A DNA stretch of 64,000 bases from Nocardiopsis kunsanensis DSM 44524 (GTDB lineage Bacteria > Actinomycetota > Actinomycetes > Streptosporangiales > Streptosporangiaceae). Below are positions 28,743 through 37,082 of the stretch, one piece after another; position 1 is the stretch's first letter; each line of letters begins with the position of its first letter. The DNA is taken from positions 62,001-126,000 of the forward strand of contig NZ_ANAY01000019.1 of assembly GCF_000340965.1 (NCBI RefSeq), given 5' to 3'. A program made the translations under genes and the position numbers. The notes beneath the pieces were generated by a model. It searched no databases and was not told the origin of the DNA. It saw only the letters and a program-made list of their open reading frames with translations.

Positions 28743-29888
28743 TCACGCCCGCACCCCGGCGGAGCGGGGGCGTGGCAGACGGATCTCGACCTCGGTCCCC
28801 TCCCCGGGGCCGGAGACGACCTCGACGGTCCCGCCGAGGTCGTGCACACGGCCCAGGAGCGACTGCGTGAAACCCAGACGGCCCTCACGGCGCGCCTCCT
28901 CCAGGCGCCCCTCGGCGATACCGGGGCCCTCGTCGCGCACGCTGACGGTCACCCCGGTCTCCTCGTGCTCCAGCAGGACCCAGGAACGGGTGCCCTCCGG
29001 GCAGTGCACGGCCACGTTGTCCAGCGCCGCGCGCACGGCGGCGGCCAGCTCCCGAGCGATGTGCTCGGGCAGCTCGACGGGATCGGCCGGGCCGGACACC
29101 GAGACCAGAGCAGACCCCTGCCCGCGCAGGAGTTCGCACAGGTCCGCGGTCCCGGGGACGTCCTGGGCCGGGGCCACCGTCCCGCTGACCAGAGCACGCA
29201 GGAGTGCCTCCTGCTCACCGGCCATCCGCCCGAGTTCGGCCGCCTCTCCCCCGGCTTCTTCCCCGCGGCGGTGCACGAGGGCGAGTACCTGGAGCACCGA
29301 GTCGTGCACCGAACGGGCGATCTGCTCACGCTCGCGCATGCGCGCCTCCAGCTCCACGGCGCGGGCGAAACGCGTCTCGGCCCGGTGGGCCACTCCGGCC
29401 ATGTACCCCACAGCGGTACCGGCCAGCAGGAGCAGCACCACCCCGCGCAGAGTGGCGCCGGTGACGGCTGCGCCCATGAACTCGCGCAGCGCCAGGTCGC
29501 CGAGACCGTACAGGAACGCGACCAGGACCGCTGCGCGTACGCCCGCGACCGCTCCGGTGGCCAGGACCGCACCGGCGAACCAGTACGCGCTCAGGGGAGC
29601 GGCCTGAGTCAGGTAGTGGGGCCCGGCGGCGAGGGCGGTGGCGAACAGGCACCCGAAGGCCACCAGGAGGTCGGCGGTGAGCACACGCCGGCCACGCAGG
29701 TGCGGACGGGCATAGAGGCGGGCGCTCACGAGGGTCCACAGGGCCATCACCGCCAACACGCCCCCTGCCGTCCAAGGGCGTGTCAGGTGCTCGTGGTGCT
29801 GGACGACGAGGACCACGGCGTGGACCAGTGCGACGGCGCGGTAGAGCGCGAACGTGCGCCAGAGGGGGACGTCGAAGCCCAGGTTCAG
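28743..29888 (-). CDS. NarL-family sensor histidine kinase (MacS-like)
   Basis: Membrane histidine kinase of about 381 residues: N-terminal membrane helices (LVHAVVLVV, LVAFGCLFATALAAG, LRGVVLLLLAGTAVGY), HisKA_3 box with REQIARSVHDSVLQVLALV (His phosphorylated), N box ALDNVAVHCP, and DEGPGI and GLGGTVEV-like ATP-binding segments. The start is uncertain: CTG at 29888 would overlap the upstream stop (CTGA) and keep the conserved N-terminus; the first in-frame GTG is at 29816. No regulator is adjacent; the likely partner is the MacR-like protein at 17241. Confidence 0.85.
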   Translation of the reverse strand: MNLGFDVPLWRTFALYRAVALVHAVVLVVQHHEHLTRPWTAGGVLAVMALWTLVSARLYARPHLRGRRVLTADLLVAFGCLFATALAAGPHYLTQAAPLSAYWFAGAVLATGAVAGVRAAVLVAFLYGLGDLALREFMGAAVTGATLRGVVLLLLAGTAVGYMAGVAHRAETRFARAVELEARMREREQIARSVHDSVLQVLALVHRRGEEAGGEAAELGRMAGEQEALLRALVSGTVAPAQDVPGTADLCELLRGQGSALVSVSGPADPVELPEHIARELAAAVRAALDNVAVHCPEGTRSWVLLEHEETGVTVSVRDEGPGIAEGRLEEARREGRLGFTQSLLGRVHDLGGTVEVVSGPGEGTEVEIRLPRPRSAGVRA

Positions 29889-30808
29889 ACCACCGCCCCG
29901 TCGTCCGGCCCGTTGTCGCCGGGCGGACGGCTGTCGGTCATGCGCAGGATCAGCACGACGAAGCCGCCCAGGAACGCCACGACCGCGGCGAGCATGAGCC
30001 AGTTCGGCAGCGAGATGCCCAGGAAGGCCGCCCCGAAGAGCACCACGGGCGCCGCCAGCAGTCCGGACCACGCGGCGATCCCGACCTTGTCCCCCTGCAG
30101 CAGGGGCGGCGGGGGAGGCGGCTCGTAGTGGCCCTCCAACTCCTCCTCAGCACGGCGGGCGGCGGCCTCCTCGTCCTCCTCGCGTGCGTCGTCGTCACTG
30201 TCGTCGCGGCGGCGGGCACGGGAGGCGAGCAGGTCTCCGATCCGGTCGGAGGCGGAGTCGTCCTCGCGGCTCTCGGTCCCGAGGTTCTCGGCGTCGGGCC
30301 AGGAAGCGCTGCCCCGGTCCGGTCCGGCCGCGGTGTCGTAGAAACGGGCGACCAGGTCCTTCCAGATCTCGTCGTCGGTGCCGGACCCGGCACCGTTCCC
30401 GGCCGCCTCGTGGAGCGGGCCGTCCAGCAGGTCTCCACCGACGGCGTTGTCGGCCCCGCCCGGGGCGCGCTCGTCGGCGCCCTCCTCCGGGTCGGGGAAG
30501 GGTTCGGTGCGCGGGGCCAGCAGGTCGGAGGCGTCCTCGTGGTGCCCGTTCTCCTCCAGCCCGGGCAGTTCGGCGTCCAGGACCTGCTCGGCGGCCGCGC
30601 GTTCCTCGGCGTCGACGTAGAGGTGGTCGGTGGGCGGGTCCTCCCCGCCGCCGTCCGGTTCGAGGACGTCCTCGTCGAGCGGTAGGGCGTAGGCGGCGAT
30701 ACCGCTGCGGCGCAGGACCTCGAGCATGTGGTCGGCGAGCGACGGGGAGAGCAGGATCAGCGGAACGTAGGCATCGGCGAGCAGGCCGTTCTCCCGACGG
30801 TGTGTCAT
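29885..30808 (-). CDS. Acidic membrane protein of unknown function
   Basis: 307 residues, not recognised. An N-terminal globular part (VPLILLSPSLADHMLEVLRR) is followed by about 130 residues rich in Asp, Glu, Gly and Arg, then a proline run (PPPPPP) and two hydrophobic helices near the C-terminus (AWSGLLAAPVVLFGAAFLG and LMLAAVVAFLGGFVVLIL). It sits between an esterase gene (ATGA overlap) and the sensor kinase gene, so it may be co-expressed with both. It could be an accessory membrane protein of the kinase; that is a guess. Confidence 0.8.
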   Translation of the reverse strand: MTHRRENGLLADAYVPLILLSPSLADHMLEVLRRSGIAAYALPLDEDVLEPDGGGEDPPTDHLYVDAEERAAAEQVLDAELPGLEENGHHEDASDLLAPRTEPFPDPEEGADERAPGGADNAVGGDLLDGPLHEAAGNGAGSGTDDEIWKDLVARFYDTAAGPDRGSASWPDAENLGTESREDDSASDRIGDLLASRARRRDDSDDDAREEDEEAAARRAEEELEGHYEPPPPPPLLQGDKVGIAAWSGLLAAPVVLFGAAFLGISLPNWLMLAAVVAFLGGFVVLILRMTDSRPPGDNGPDDGAVV

Positions 30809-31614
30809 CGGTCGACTCCTTCCCCGCTCCTCTTCTGCTCTCGCACGAACGCGAGGCTTCCGGCGAAGATCGTGGGCGCGTCATGGTCGAGTGTCGCCAC
30901 GTGGTAACTGTCCCGGAGCAGATGGATCGTCACCCTGGTGTTGACCGCTCTCCTGGCGAGGATACGCAGACTCCGTGGCCCCACCACGTGGTCCTGGGTG
31001 CTCCGGTAGGCCAGGACCGGCGCTCGCAAACCGGACATCCCGTTCTGGACGGTGCGCCACAGTTTCGGGAGTGTCGCCGCGGCCGCGGTCGGCACCCGGT
31101 CATATCCCCCTTCCCCGGTACCGGGACGGGACACGTCGCTACCGATGCCGGGTGTGGAGGGCAGCAGGCGCGCAGCCAGACGGGGGAAGGGCGCGATGCA
31201 GGGGAGCCGGACGTCCTCCAGGGTCAAGGAAGGGTTGACCAGGACCACGGAGGAGACGAGGTCGGGGTGTTCCCGGGCCAGGCGCAGGCTCAGCGCACCG
31301 CCCATGGACAGTCCCATCACGTGGATCTCGTCGCAGCGCTCGGCCAGGTCGAACAGGGCGCTCTCGACCGCGGCGAACCAGTGGTCGCTGGTGGTGAGGT
31401 TCATGTCCTGCCAGACGGTGCCGTGGCCGGGCAGCAGGGGCAGTTCCACGCTGAGCCCGGCCTCGGCCAGATACTCGGCCCAGGGGCGCATCGAGTGCGG
31501 TGAGCCGGTGAATCCGTGGCACAGCAGCGCACCGACCCGCGAACCCCGGTGGCTGAAGGGCTCGGCCCCTGGGAGCAGTGCGGTGTCCGGCGCGGTCGGG
31601 ATGGTCGATGTCAC
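30805..31614 (-). CDS. Alpha/beta hydrolase, carboxylesterase or monoacylglycerol lipase type
   Basis: 269-residue serine hydrolase: oxyanion loop LLCHGFTGSPHSMRPWAEYL, nucleophile elbow GLSMGG, acid in RSTQDHVV and catalytic His in RDSYHVATLDHD. The pattern fits the Est30/monoacylglycerol lipase group. GTG at 31614 with GGGAGA about 7 bases upstream. Neighbouring acyltransferase and acyl-CoA synthetase genes suggest lipid turnover, an inference. Confidence 0.88.
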   Translation of the reverse strand: MTSTIPTAPDTALLPGAEPFSHRGSRVGALLCHGFTGSPHSMRPWAEYLAEAGLSVELPLLPGHGTVWQDMNLTTSDHWFAAVESALFDLAERCDEIHVMGLSMGGALSLRLAREHPDLVSSVVLVNPSLTLEDVRLPCIAPFPRLAARLLPSTPGIGSDVSRPGTGEGGYDRVPTAAAATLPKLWRTVQNGMSGLRAPVLAYRSTQDHVVGPRSLRILARRAVNTRVTIHLLRDSYHVATLDHDAPTIFAGSLAFVREQKRSGEGVDR

Positions 31615-32048
31615 GGAGGTGTCTCCCGGGGGATCGTTCGGCGCTTCCGGGCGGCGCCGGCCGTGGCCATGAGGCGTGTCCGGCTTGCGAGGCTAGCCGT
31701 TCGGACGGACGCACGCCATGTCTGCACACTAACGCCGTGCGGCCTCTTCCGGCCCGCCCCGTCCCGGGTGCGGGCCCGGGACGGGGCCGCCGGTCCACCC
31801 GGCCGCCCGTGACCTCAGGGGTGGCGGTCGGTCGGGTGCGGTGGACCAGTATCCTCGTGGGGAACCGGACACGGCCGTACCTTCAGGCACGCTTTGGCAG
31901 AGGGCCTGGCCCGATGGGAAGATGGCCCACGTCGGACGACGAGCACCCGCCACCCCGGGCGGGGGTGTCCTGGCCGTAGTTGACCGAGCGGGAATTGGAC
32001 AGCGGTGGACCCTGCCCAGAGCTCCCCGCGAACGCAGGGGTGATCCGA
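31615..32048. other. Divergent intergenic region, esterase and acyltransferase
   Basis: No gene supported. It contains a perfect 12-bp hairpin, CCCCGTCCCGGG (31757-31768) pairing with 31775-31786. Promoters for both flanking genes should be here. Confidence 0.5.
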
Positions 32049-32870
32049 ATGTTCTACTGGGTGGTCAAAGCGATCCTGGGGCCGGTGCTGGCCGTGTTGT
32101 GGCAGCCCAGGGCCGAGGGTGTGGAGAACGTGCCCCGCCGCGGTCCGGCCATCATGGTCAGCAACCATCTCTCCTTCTCCGACCACTTCTTCGGCCCGTT
32201 GCCGTTGCCGCGCAAGATCACGTTCCTGGCCAAGGCGGAGTACTTCACCGGAACCGGGGTCAAGGGTCTGGCCAGCCGGGCGTTCTTCAGCGGCGTGGGG
32301 CAGATCCCGATCGACCGCTCGGGCGGCAAGGCCAGCGAGGCGGCGCTGCGCACCGGGCTACGGGTCCTCAGACGCGGCGACCTGCTGGGCATCTACCCCG
32401 AGGGCACCCGCTCCCCCGACGGCAAGCTCTACCGCGGCCGTACCGGCGTTGCACGCCTGGCTCTGGAATCGCGTTCCCCGGTGGTCCCGATGGCGATGAT
32501 CAACCTCGAGAAGATCATGCCTCCCGGCCGTACCGTCCCCAAACTGGGCGTGCGCCCGCACATGAAGTTCGGTGAGCCCCTCGACTTCTCCCGGTACTAC
32601 GGCATGGAGGAGGACCAGCGGGTCCTTCGCGCGGTCACCGACGAGATCATGTATGCGCTCATGGAACTTTCGGGTCAGGAGTACGTCGACCGCTACGCCC
32701 AGGCGGTGAAGAAGGAGCAGGAGGCCGAGGCCAAGGAGGCCAAGCGGGAGCAGCACGCCGACGACAAGGAGCGCCGCAAGGCCGAGCGCCGTGCCCGCAA
32801 GGACGAACGCCGCGCCCGTCGGAAGGAGCGCAAGGCGCTCAAGGCCTCCGGGTCCGGGGAGAAGGCCTAG
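32049..32870 (+). CDS. 1-acyl-sn-glycerol-3-phosphate acyltransferase family protein (PlsC)
   Basis: 273-residue phospholipid acyltransferase. Motif I is VSNHLSFSD (the HX4D form NHLSFSDH), motif III is YPEGTRSPDG, with a hydrophobic N-terminal anchor FYWVVKAILGPVLAVLW. The last 55 residues are an unusual tail dense in Lys, Arg and Glu, which could form a charged helix. ATG at 32049 has AGGGG 8 bases upstream; an in-frame GTG at 32040 is an alternative. Confidence 0.9.
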   Translation: MFYWVVKAILGPVLAVLWQPRAEGVENVPRRGPAIMVSNHLSFSDHFFGPLPLPRKITFLAKAEYFTGTGVKGLASRAFFSGVGQIPIDRSGGKASEAALRTGLRVLRRGDLLGIYPEGTRSPDGKLYRGRTGVARLALESRSPVVPMAMINLEKIMPPGRTVPKLGVRPHMKFGEPLDFSRYYGMEEDQRVLRAVTDEIMYALMELSGQEYVDRYAQAVKKEQEAEAKEAKREQHADDKERRKAERRARKDERRARRKERKALKASGSGEKA

Positions 32871-32920
32871 ACCCCGGCAGGGTGCCGCTTCCCGGTCCCC
32901 GGCAGTGCGTCCTCACCCGC

Positions 32921-32966
32921 CCGTACGGCCGCCGTTCCCCTCATGGGGAGGACGGCGGCCGTACGG
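32921..32966. terminator. Bidirectional terminator between the acyltransferase and glucokinase genes
   Basis: CCGTACGGCCGCCGT (32921-32935) pairs perfectly with 32952-32966, and CCCC/GGGG extends the stem inside. It lies between convergent genes. Confidence 0.8.
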
Positions 32967-32980
32967 CGTCGAGAGCGGTG

Positions 32981-33928
32981 TCAGAGACGGGCCAGGTCCC
33001 CTGCTCCGACGATGCCTGCTTCTCCTCCGAGCTCGGCAACACGGATGTCGGCGAGCCTGCGCCCCGGACCGCCGGAGACGTTGCGGGCGAAGGAGACCCG
33101 GACGGGGTCGAGGAGCATCTCCCCGGCGTCGGAGACCCCGCCGCCCACGATGAAGCACTCCGGATCCAGGATCGCGGCCAGGTCGGCCAGGCCGCGCCCG
33201 GTCCAGTCGGCGACGGCCTCGAAGCACTCCAGGGCAGCGGGATCACCCTCCAGGGCCGCCTGGGTGATGGCCTGGCCCTCGATGCCCTCCACGCTGCCGT
33301 CGGCGAGCTTGAGCATGCGCTCGGCGGCGACAGGGTCGGTGCGGGCGAGGTCGCGCCCTTCGGCGACCAGGGCACTGCCACTGGCGTACTGCTCCCAGCA
33401 GCCGTGGTTGCCGCAGGCACACCTGCGGCCGTGCGGGACCATCCGGTAATGGCCGATCTCGGCCGCGACCCCGTACCGGCCGCGGTGGAGCTTGCCGTCC
33501 AGGACGAGACCACCCCCGATGCCGGTACCGAGGGTGACGCACACGATATGGCCGCTGTCCCGGCCGGCACCGAAGCGGGCCTCGGCCCAAGCGGCCGCGT
33601 TGGCGTCGTTCTCGATGACCACGGGAAGGCCGGCACGTTCCTGGACACGGTCGCGCAGGGGATGGTCGCGAAGCCCGATGTTGACCGCGACCTGGACGGT
33701 GGCACGGTCCTCGTCGACAAAACCGGCCACCCCCACACCGACGGCCCCGACCTCGTCCCCGTCACGGCGTCCGCGCAGTTCATCGACGGCGCGGGCCACG
33801 ACGTCGGCCAGAGCGCGGGGGTCCTCGGCGGGGGTGGGGTGCTTGACGCGGTCGAGGATCTGCCCGTGGGGGTCGACGACACCGGCGGCAACCTTGGTTC
33901 CGCCGATGTCTACGCCGATGGTCAGCAT
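32981..33928 (-). CDS. glkA: ROK-family glucokinase
   Basis: Phosphorylates glucose with ATP; in Streptomyces GlkA also mediates carbon catabolite repression. 315 residues. Phosphate-binding DIGGTK near residue 7, ENDANAAAWAEARFG, LGTGIGGGLVLDG, and the ROK zinc motif CACGNHGCWE. ATG at 33928 with AAGGAG 8 bases upstream. A DasR-like palindrome lies 71 bases upstream of the start. Confidence 0.94.
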   Translation of the reverse strand: MLTIGVDIGGTKVAAGVVDPHGQILDRVKHPTPAEDPRALADVVARAVDELRGRRDGDEVGAVGVGVAGFVDEDRATVQVAVNIGLRDHPLRDRVQERAGLPVVIENDANAAAWAEARFGAGRDSGHIVCVTLGTGIGGGLVLDGKLHRGRYGVAAEIGHYRMVPHGRRCACGNHGCWEQYASGSALVAEGRDLARTDPVAAERMLKLADGSVEGIEGQAITQAALEGDPAALECFEAVADWTGRGLADLAAILDPECFIVGGGVSDAGEMLLDPVRVSFARNVSGGPGRRLADIRVAELGGEAGIVGAGDLARL

Positions 33929-33998
33929 GGGGGCAGCTCCTTCGCACTTACGCACAAACTCTGACACAAGTAGGCGCCTTCAGATCAGAGTCCTTGCA

Positions 33999-34014
33999 AA
34001 TGGTGTAAACCATT
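33999..34014. promoter_or_regulatory. DasR-like palindrome upstream of glkA
   Basis: AATGGTGTAAACCATT is a perfect inverted repeat (AATGGT-GTAA-ACCATT). Its core TGGTGTAAACCA matches the DasR core TGGTCTAGACCA at 10 of 12 positions, including both outer half-sites. It lies 71 bases before the glkA start on the glkA side of the intergenic region. Confidence 0.5.
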
Positions 34015-34088
34015 CGATTAAACCAGGCCGAGCCGCCCCTGGCATCCCACCCGTCACCATCGGCCGAGCACCGGACTCCCCCGCTCCC

Positions 34089-34526
34089 TCACACGCGCCC
34101 GGCCCCGGGCTCCTGGGCCCGGCCCCCGGCCTCCTCCGCCTCGCGGGCAGCACGCCCCTCCTCACGGGCCTGCTCCAAGGAACGCTCGAGGACACCCCAG
34201 GTGCGGCCCACCGCGTCGGCCAGGCTCAGGCCTGCCCGACCGAGGTGACCGGCCACCTCGGGGGCGGCCCTGCGCACGATGTCGAAGACTTCCTCGGCGG
34301 CCGGCCTGGGCTCGGGCGCCTCCAACCGGATCGCCCGGCCCCACACGTCCTCCTCCTTGGGACGGGAGCCCACCGAAGCGACCCCGCGCCTGACCCCGGC
34401 GGCGAAGATCCTGCGCTGGACGTCGCCGACGAGGCCCAGGACGCTGTCGACGGGGTCGGGTCCCGGGGGACGGTCCTGGCCCTGATTGCCCCGTTGCCCG
34501 GTCTCGCGGGCGTCGTTGTCCGTCAT
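34089..34526 (-). CDS. Small hypothetical protein (possibly DUF5304 family)
   Basis: 145 residues, not firmly recognised. Hydrophilic, with a central helical stretch (VDSVLGLVGDVQRRIFAAGVR), DIVRRAAPEVAGHLGRAGLS, and a charged Arg/Glu-rich C-terminus. ATG at 34526 with AGGAG 7 bases upstream. Its position between glucokinase and acyl-CoA synthetase genes matches a Streptomyces neighbourhood, where the corresponding gene is also uncharacterised. Confidence 0.75.
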   Translation of the reverse strand: MTDNDARETGQRGNQGQDRPPGPDPVDSVLGLVGDVQRRIFAAGVRRGVASVGSRPKEEDVWGRAIRLEAPEPRPAAEEVFDIVRRAAPEVAGHLGRAGLSLADAVGRTWGVLERSLEQAREEGRAAREAEEAGGRAQEPGAGRV

Positions 34527-34835
34527 GTCCTTCTCCTGTCGTGACACGTCCTCGGCTTCACGTTAACCGGGGACACGGACCGCGGACAGGGTTCCGGGCC
34601 CGCATCCGGGAGGTTTCAGGGACACACCTGAGAGCGCCGGGCATCGTGGCGGGCGCGCTCGGCCACTGGAGGAGACCGCTGGCACGACCACCTCGAAAGC
34701 CCTATTCCTCAACAGGAACACCGAATGTGCGCATGGGGCACACCAAGGGATATCGTCACATGCAGGTGAGACGTCCTCGACAGCACGTCACCGCAGGGTG
34801 TCCGGTCACTGTTGGATACCGAACGGCAACCTGTT

Positions 34836-34849
34836 CTACTCACGAGTAG
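34836..34849. promoter_or_regulatory. Palindromic operator-like site upstream of the acyl-CoA synthetase gene
   Basis: CTACTCACGAGTAG is a perfect inverted repeat (CTACTC-AC-GAGTAG), 65 bases before the GTG start. Such sites are typical of TetR-family repressors of fatty-acid genes; no such regulator gene is nearby. Confidence 0.5.
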
Positions 34850-34914
34850 CATTCATTGTTACGGTCATCACGTCCCCACACACATCAGAATCCGTTCACG
34901 TCCAGGAGCACCAC

Positions 34915-36717
34915 GTGCGCGAATACAGCTCTCCAGCGGTCGTCGAGATCTCCGACGACGCACGGCTGACCGACACGCTCTACGCCCATGCGGCCGCCGA
35001 GCCCAAGGCCACGGCCGCCCGCAAGCAGGAGTCCGAAAGCCAGTGGCGTGCCATCAGCACCGAGGAGATGCACGGCGACGTCACCGCCTACGCCAAAGCA
35101 CTGATCAATGCCGGTGTGGCCCACGGTGACCGCGTCGCCCTGCTGTCCCGCACCCGCTACGAGTGGACGGTCATCGACTACGCCATCTGGTCGATCGGCG
35201 GCGTCACCGTACCGATCTACGAGACCTCCTCCCCCGAGCAGATCGAGTGGATCCTCTCCAACTCCGGCACCAAGGCCGCCTTCGTCGAGAACGAGGAGCA
35301 CGCCCAGCGCGTGGAGTCGGTCCGTTCCAACACCCCCGGGCTCCAGCAACTCTGGCGCATCGACGAGGCGGAGTTCGCCGAACTGCGCTCGAGCGGCTCC
35401 GAGATCTCCGACGAGACCCTCGAGGAGCGCCGTACCGCCGTCAAGGCCGACGATCTGGCCACCCTCATCTACACCTCCGGTACCACCGGCAGGCCCAAGG
35501 GTTGCCGCCTCACCCACCGCAACTTCCTCTTCATCGCCCGCGGCGCCCTGGAGGGCCCCGCCAAGCAGGTCCTCAAGGGCCACCAGGACCCCTCCACCCT
35601 GCTGTTCCTGCCGCTGGCGCACGTCTTCGCCCGTTTCGTGCAGGTCATGGTGATCGAGGCCAATGCGACCCTGGGCCACTTCCCCTCGACCGGCCCCGAG
35701 CTCATCGACCAGTTCTCGGTCTTCAAACCGACCTTCCTGCTGGCCGTGCCCCGCGTGTTCGAGAAGGTCTACACCAAGGCCGAGCAGAAGGCGGTCTCCG
35801 AGGGCAAGGGCAAGATCTTCAGCACCGCGGCCGAGACGGCGATCGCTTACAGCAAGGCGCTCGACACCGGCCAGGTCCCGCTGTCGCTGCGCCTGAAGCA
35901 CAAGCTCTTCAGCAAGCTGGTCTACGGCAAGATCACTTCCCGCCTCGGCGGCGAGGCCGAGTACGCCGTCTCCGGCGGTTCCGCCCTCGGAGCGCGCCTG
36001 GGCCACTTCTTCCGAGGCATCGGCTTCACCATCATCGAGGGTTACGGCCTCACCGAGACCACCGCCCCGACCTCGGTCAACAGCCCCGAGTTCAACAAGA
36101 TCGGGACCGTGGGCCGGCCCCTGCCGGGCACCTCGATCAGGATCGCCGAGGACGGGGAGATCCTCCTCAAGGGCGACCACATCATGCCCGGTTACTGGGA
36201 GAACGAGAAGGCGACCGAGGAGGCCTTCACCAAGGATGGGTACTACCACACCGGTGACCTCGGCGCCCTGGACGACGACGGCTTCCTCTCGGTCACCGGC
36301 CGCAAGAAGGAGATCATCGTGACCGCCGGCGGCAAGAACGTCGCCCCCTCCGTCCTGGAGGACCGCATCCGCGCCAGCGCGCTGGTCTCCCAGTGCATGG
36401 TGGTCGGCGACAACCGCAAGTTCATCGCCGCGCTCGTCACGATCGACCCCGACTCCTTCGAGCAGTGGAAGCAGCAGAAGGGCAAGACCGGCGAGCTCGC
36501 GGAGATGACCGCCGACCCCGACCTGAACGCCGCGATCCAGGAGGCCGTGGACAACGCCAACCAGGCCGTGTCCAAGGCCGAGAGCATCCGCAAGTTCAGG
36601 ATCCTGCCCACCGACTTCTCCGAGGAGAGCGGTGAGATGACCGCCTCGCTCAAGGTCAAGCGCCACGTGGTGAACAAGGCCTGGAGCAAGGAGATCGAGG
36701 AGATCTACAACGGCTGA
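34915..36717 (+). CDS. Long-chain fatty acid-CoA ligase (FadD15-like)
   Basis: Activates long-chain fatty acids as acyl-CoA through an acyl-AMP intermediate. 600 residues. AMP-binding motif YTSGTTGRPKG at 186-196, YGLTETTAP, GYYHTGDLG and the C-terminal GRKKEIIVTAGGKNVAP hinge are clear. GTG at 34915 with AGGAG 7 bases upstream; the open frame upstream is not protein-like. The final segment ESGEMTASLKVKRH is the FadD15 type. Confidence 0.94.
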   Translation: MREYSSPAVVEISDDARLTDTLYAHAAAEPKATAARKQESESQWRAISTEEMHGDVTAYAKALINAGVAHGDRVALLSRTRYEWTVIDYAIWSIGGVTVPIYETSSPEQIEWILSNSGTKAAFVENEEHAQRVESVRSNTPGLQQLWRIDEAEFAELRSSGSEISDETLEERRTAVKADDLATLIYTSGTTGRPKGCRLTHRNFLFIARGALEGPAKQVLKGHQDPSTLLFLPLAHVFARFVQVMVIEANATLGHFPSTGPELIDQFSVFKPTFLLAVPRVFEKVYTKAEQKAVSEGKGKIFSTAAETAIAYSKALDTGQVPLSLRLKHKLFSKLVYGKITSRLGGEAEYAVSGGSALGARLGHFFRGIGFTIIEGYGLTETTAPTSVNSPEFNKIGTVGRPLPGTSIRIAEDGEILLKGDHIMPGYWENEKATEEAFTKDGYYHTGDLGALDDDGFLSVTGRKKEIIVTAGGKNVAPSVLEDRIRASALVSQCMVVGDNRKFIAALVTIDPDSFEQWKQQKGKTGELAEMTADPDLNAAIQEAVDNANQAVSKAESIRKFRILPTDFSEESGEMTASLKVKRHVVNKAWSKEIEEIYNG

Positions 36718-36757
36718 AGCCGTTCCGACGCACACCCCGGGCCGGGTCCCGTGGGGA

Positions 36758-36810
36758 CGGACACGAAGGAGCCGCCGGCCCCGTCGGGGCGGGCGGCTCC
36801 TTCGTGTCCG
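36758..36810. terminator. 19-bp perfect terminator after the acyl-CoA synthetase gene
   Basis: The arm CGGACACGAAGGAGCCGCC (36758-36776) pairs perfectly with 36792-36810 around a 15-base loop. It serves convergent transcription from both sides. Confidence 0.85.
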
Positions 36811-37001
36811 CGACCGGTGGCCTCCTCTCCTCCGGATCCGCTTCCGGACGACGGGCACGGGTAGCGCACGCACCCCCGCCTGCGAGCTCCCATGGCACAC
36901 GAAGCGCACCGGAGAGACGTCCGGGGCGCCGGGCCTGCCTGCCTACCCCGAGCAGCACACGGCCCACAGGAAGCCCCTGAGGACGAACAGGCCCCGGACA
37001 C

Positions 37002-37038
37002 ACGACGGACCCGGCCGTGGCACGGCCGGGTCCGTCGT
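37002..37038. terminator. Second perfect palindromic terminator, downstream of qcrB
   Basis: ACGACGGACCCGGCCGTG (37002-37019) pairs perfectly with 37021-37038, with only one central base, so the real loop is about 5. It lies 45 bases after the qcrB stop. Confidence 0.8.
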
Positions 37039-37082
37039 CGGTAGGACGATCCGCCTCGGGGAGCGGATCCGCGGGTCACTCG

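Noticed and set aside
34541..34849. A 102-codon open frame ahead of the acyl-CoA synthetase gene
   Set aside because: No conserved sequence; it covers the promoter and operator region.
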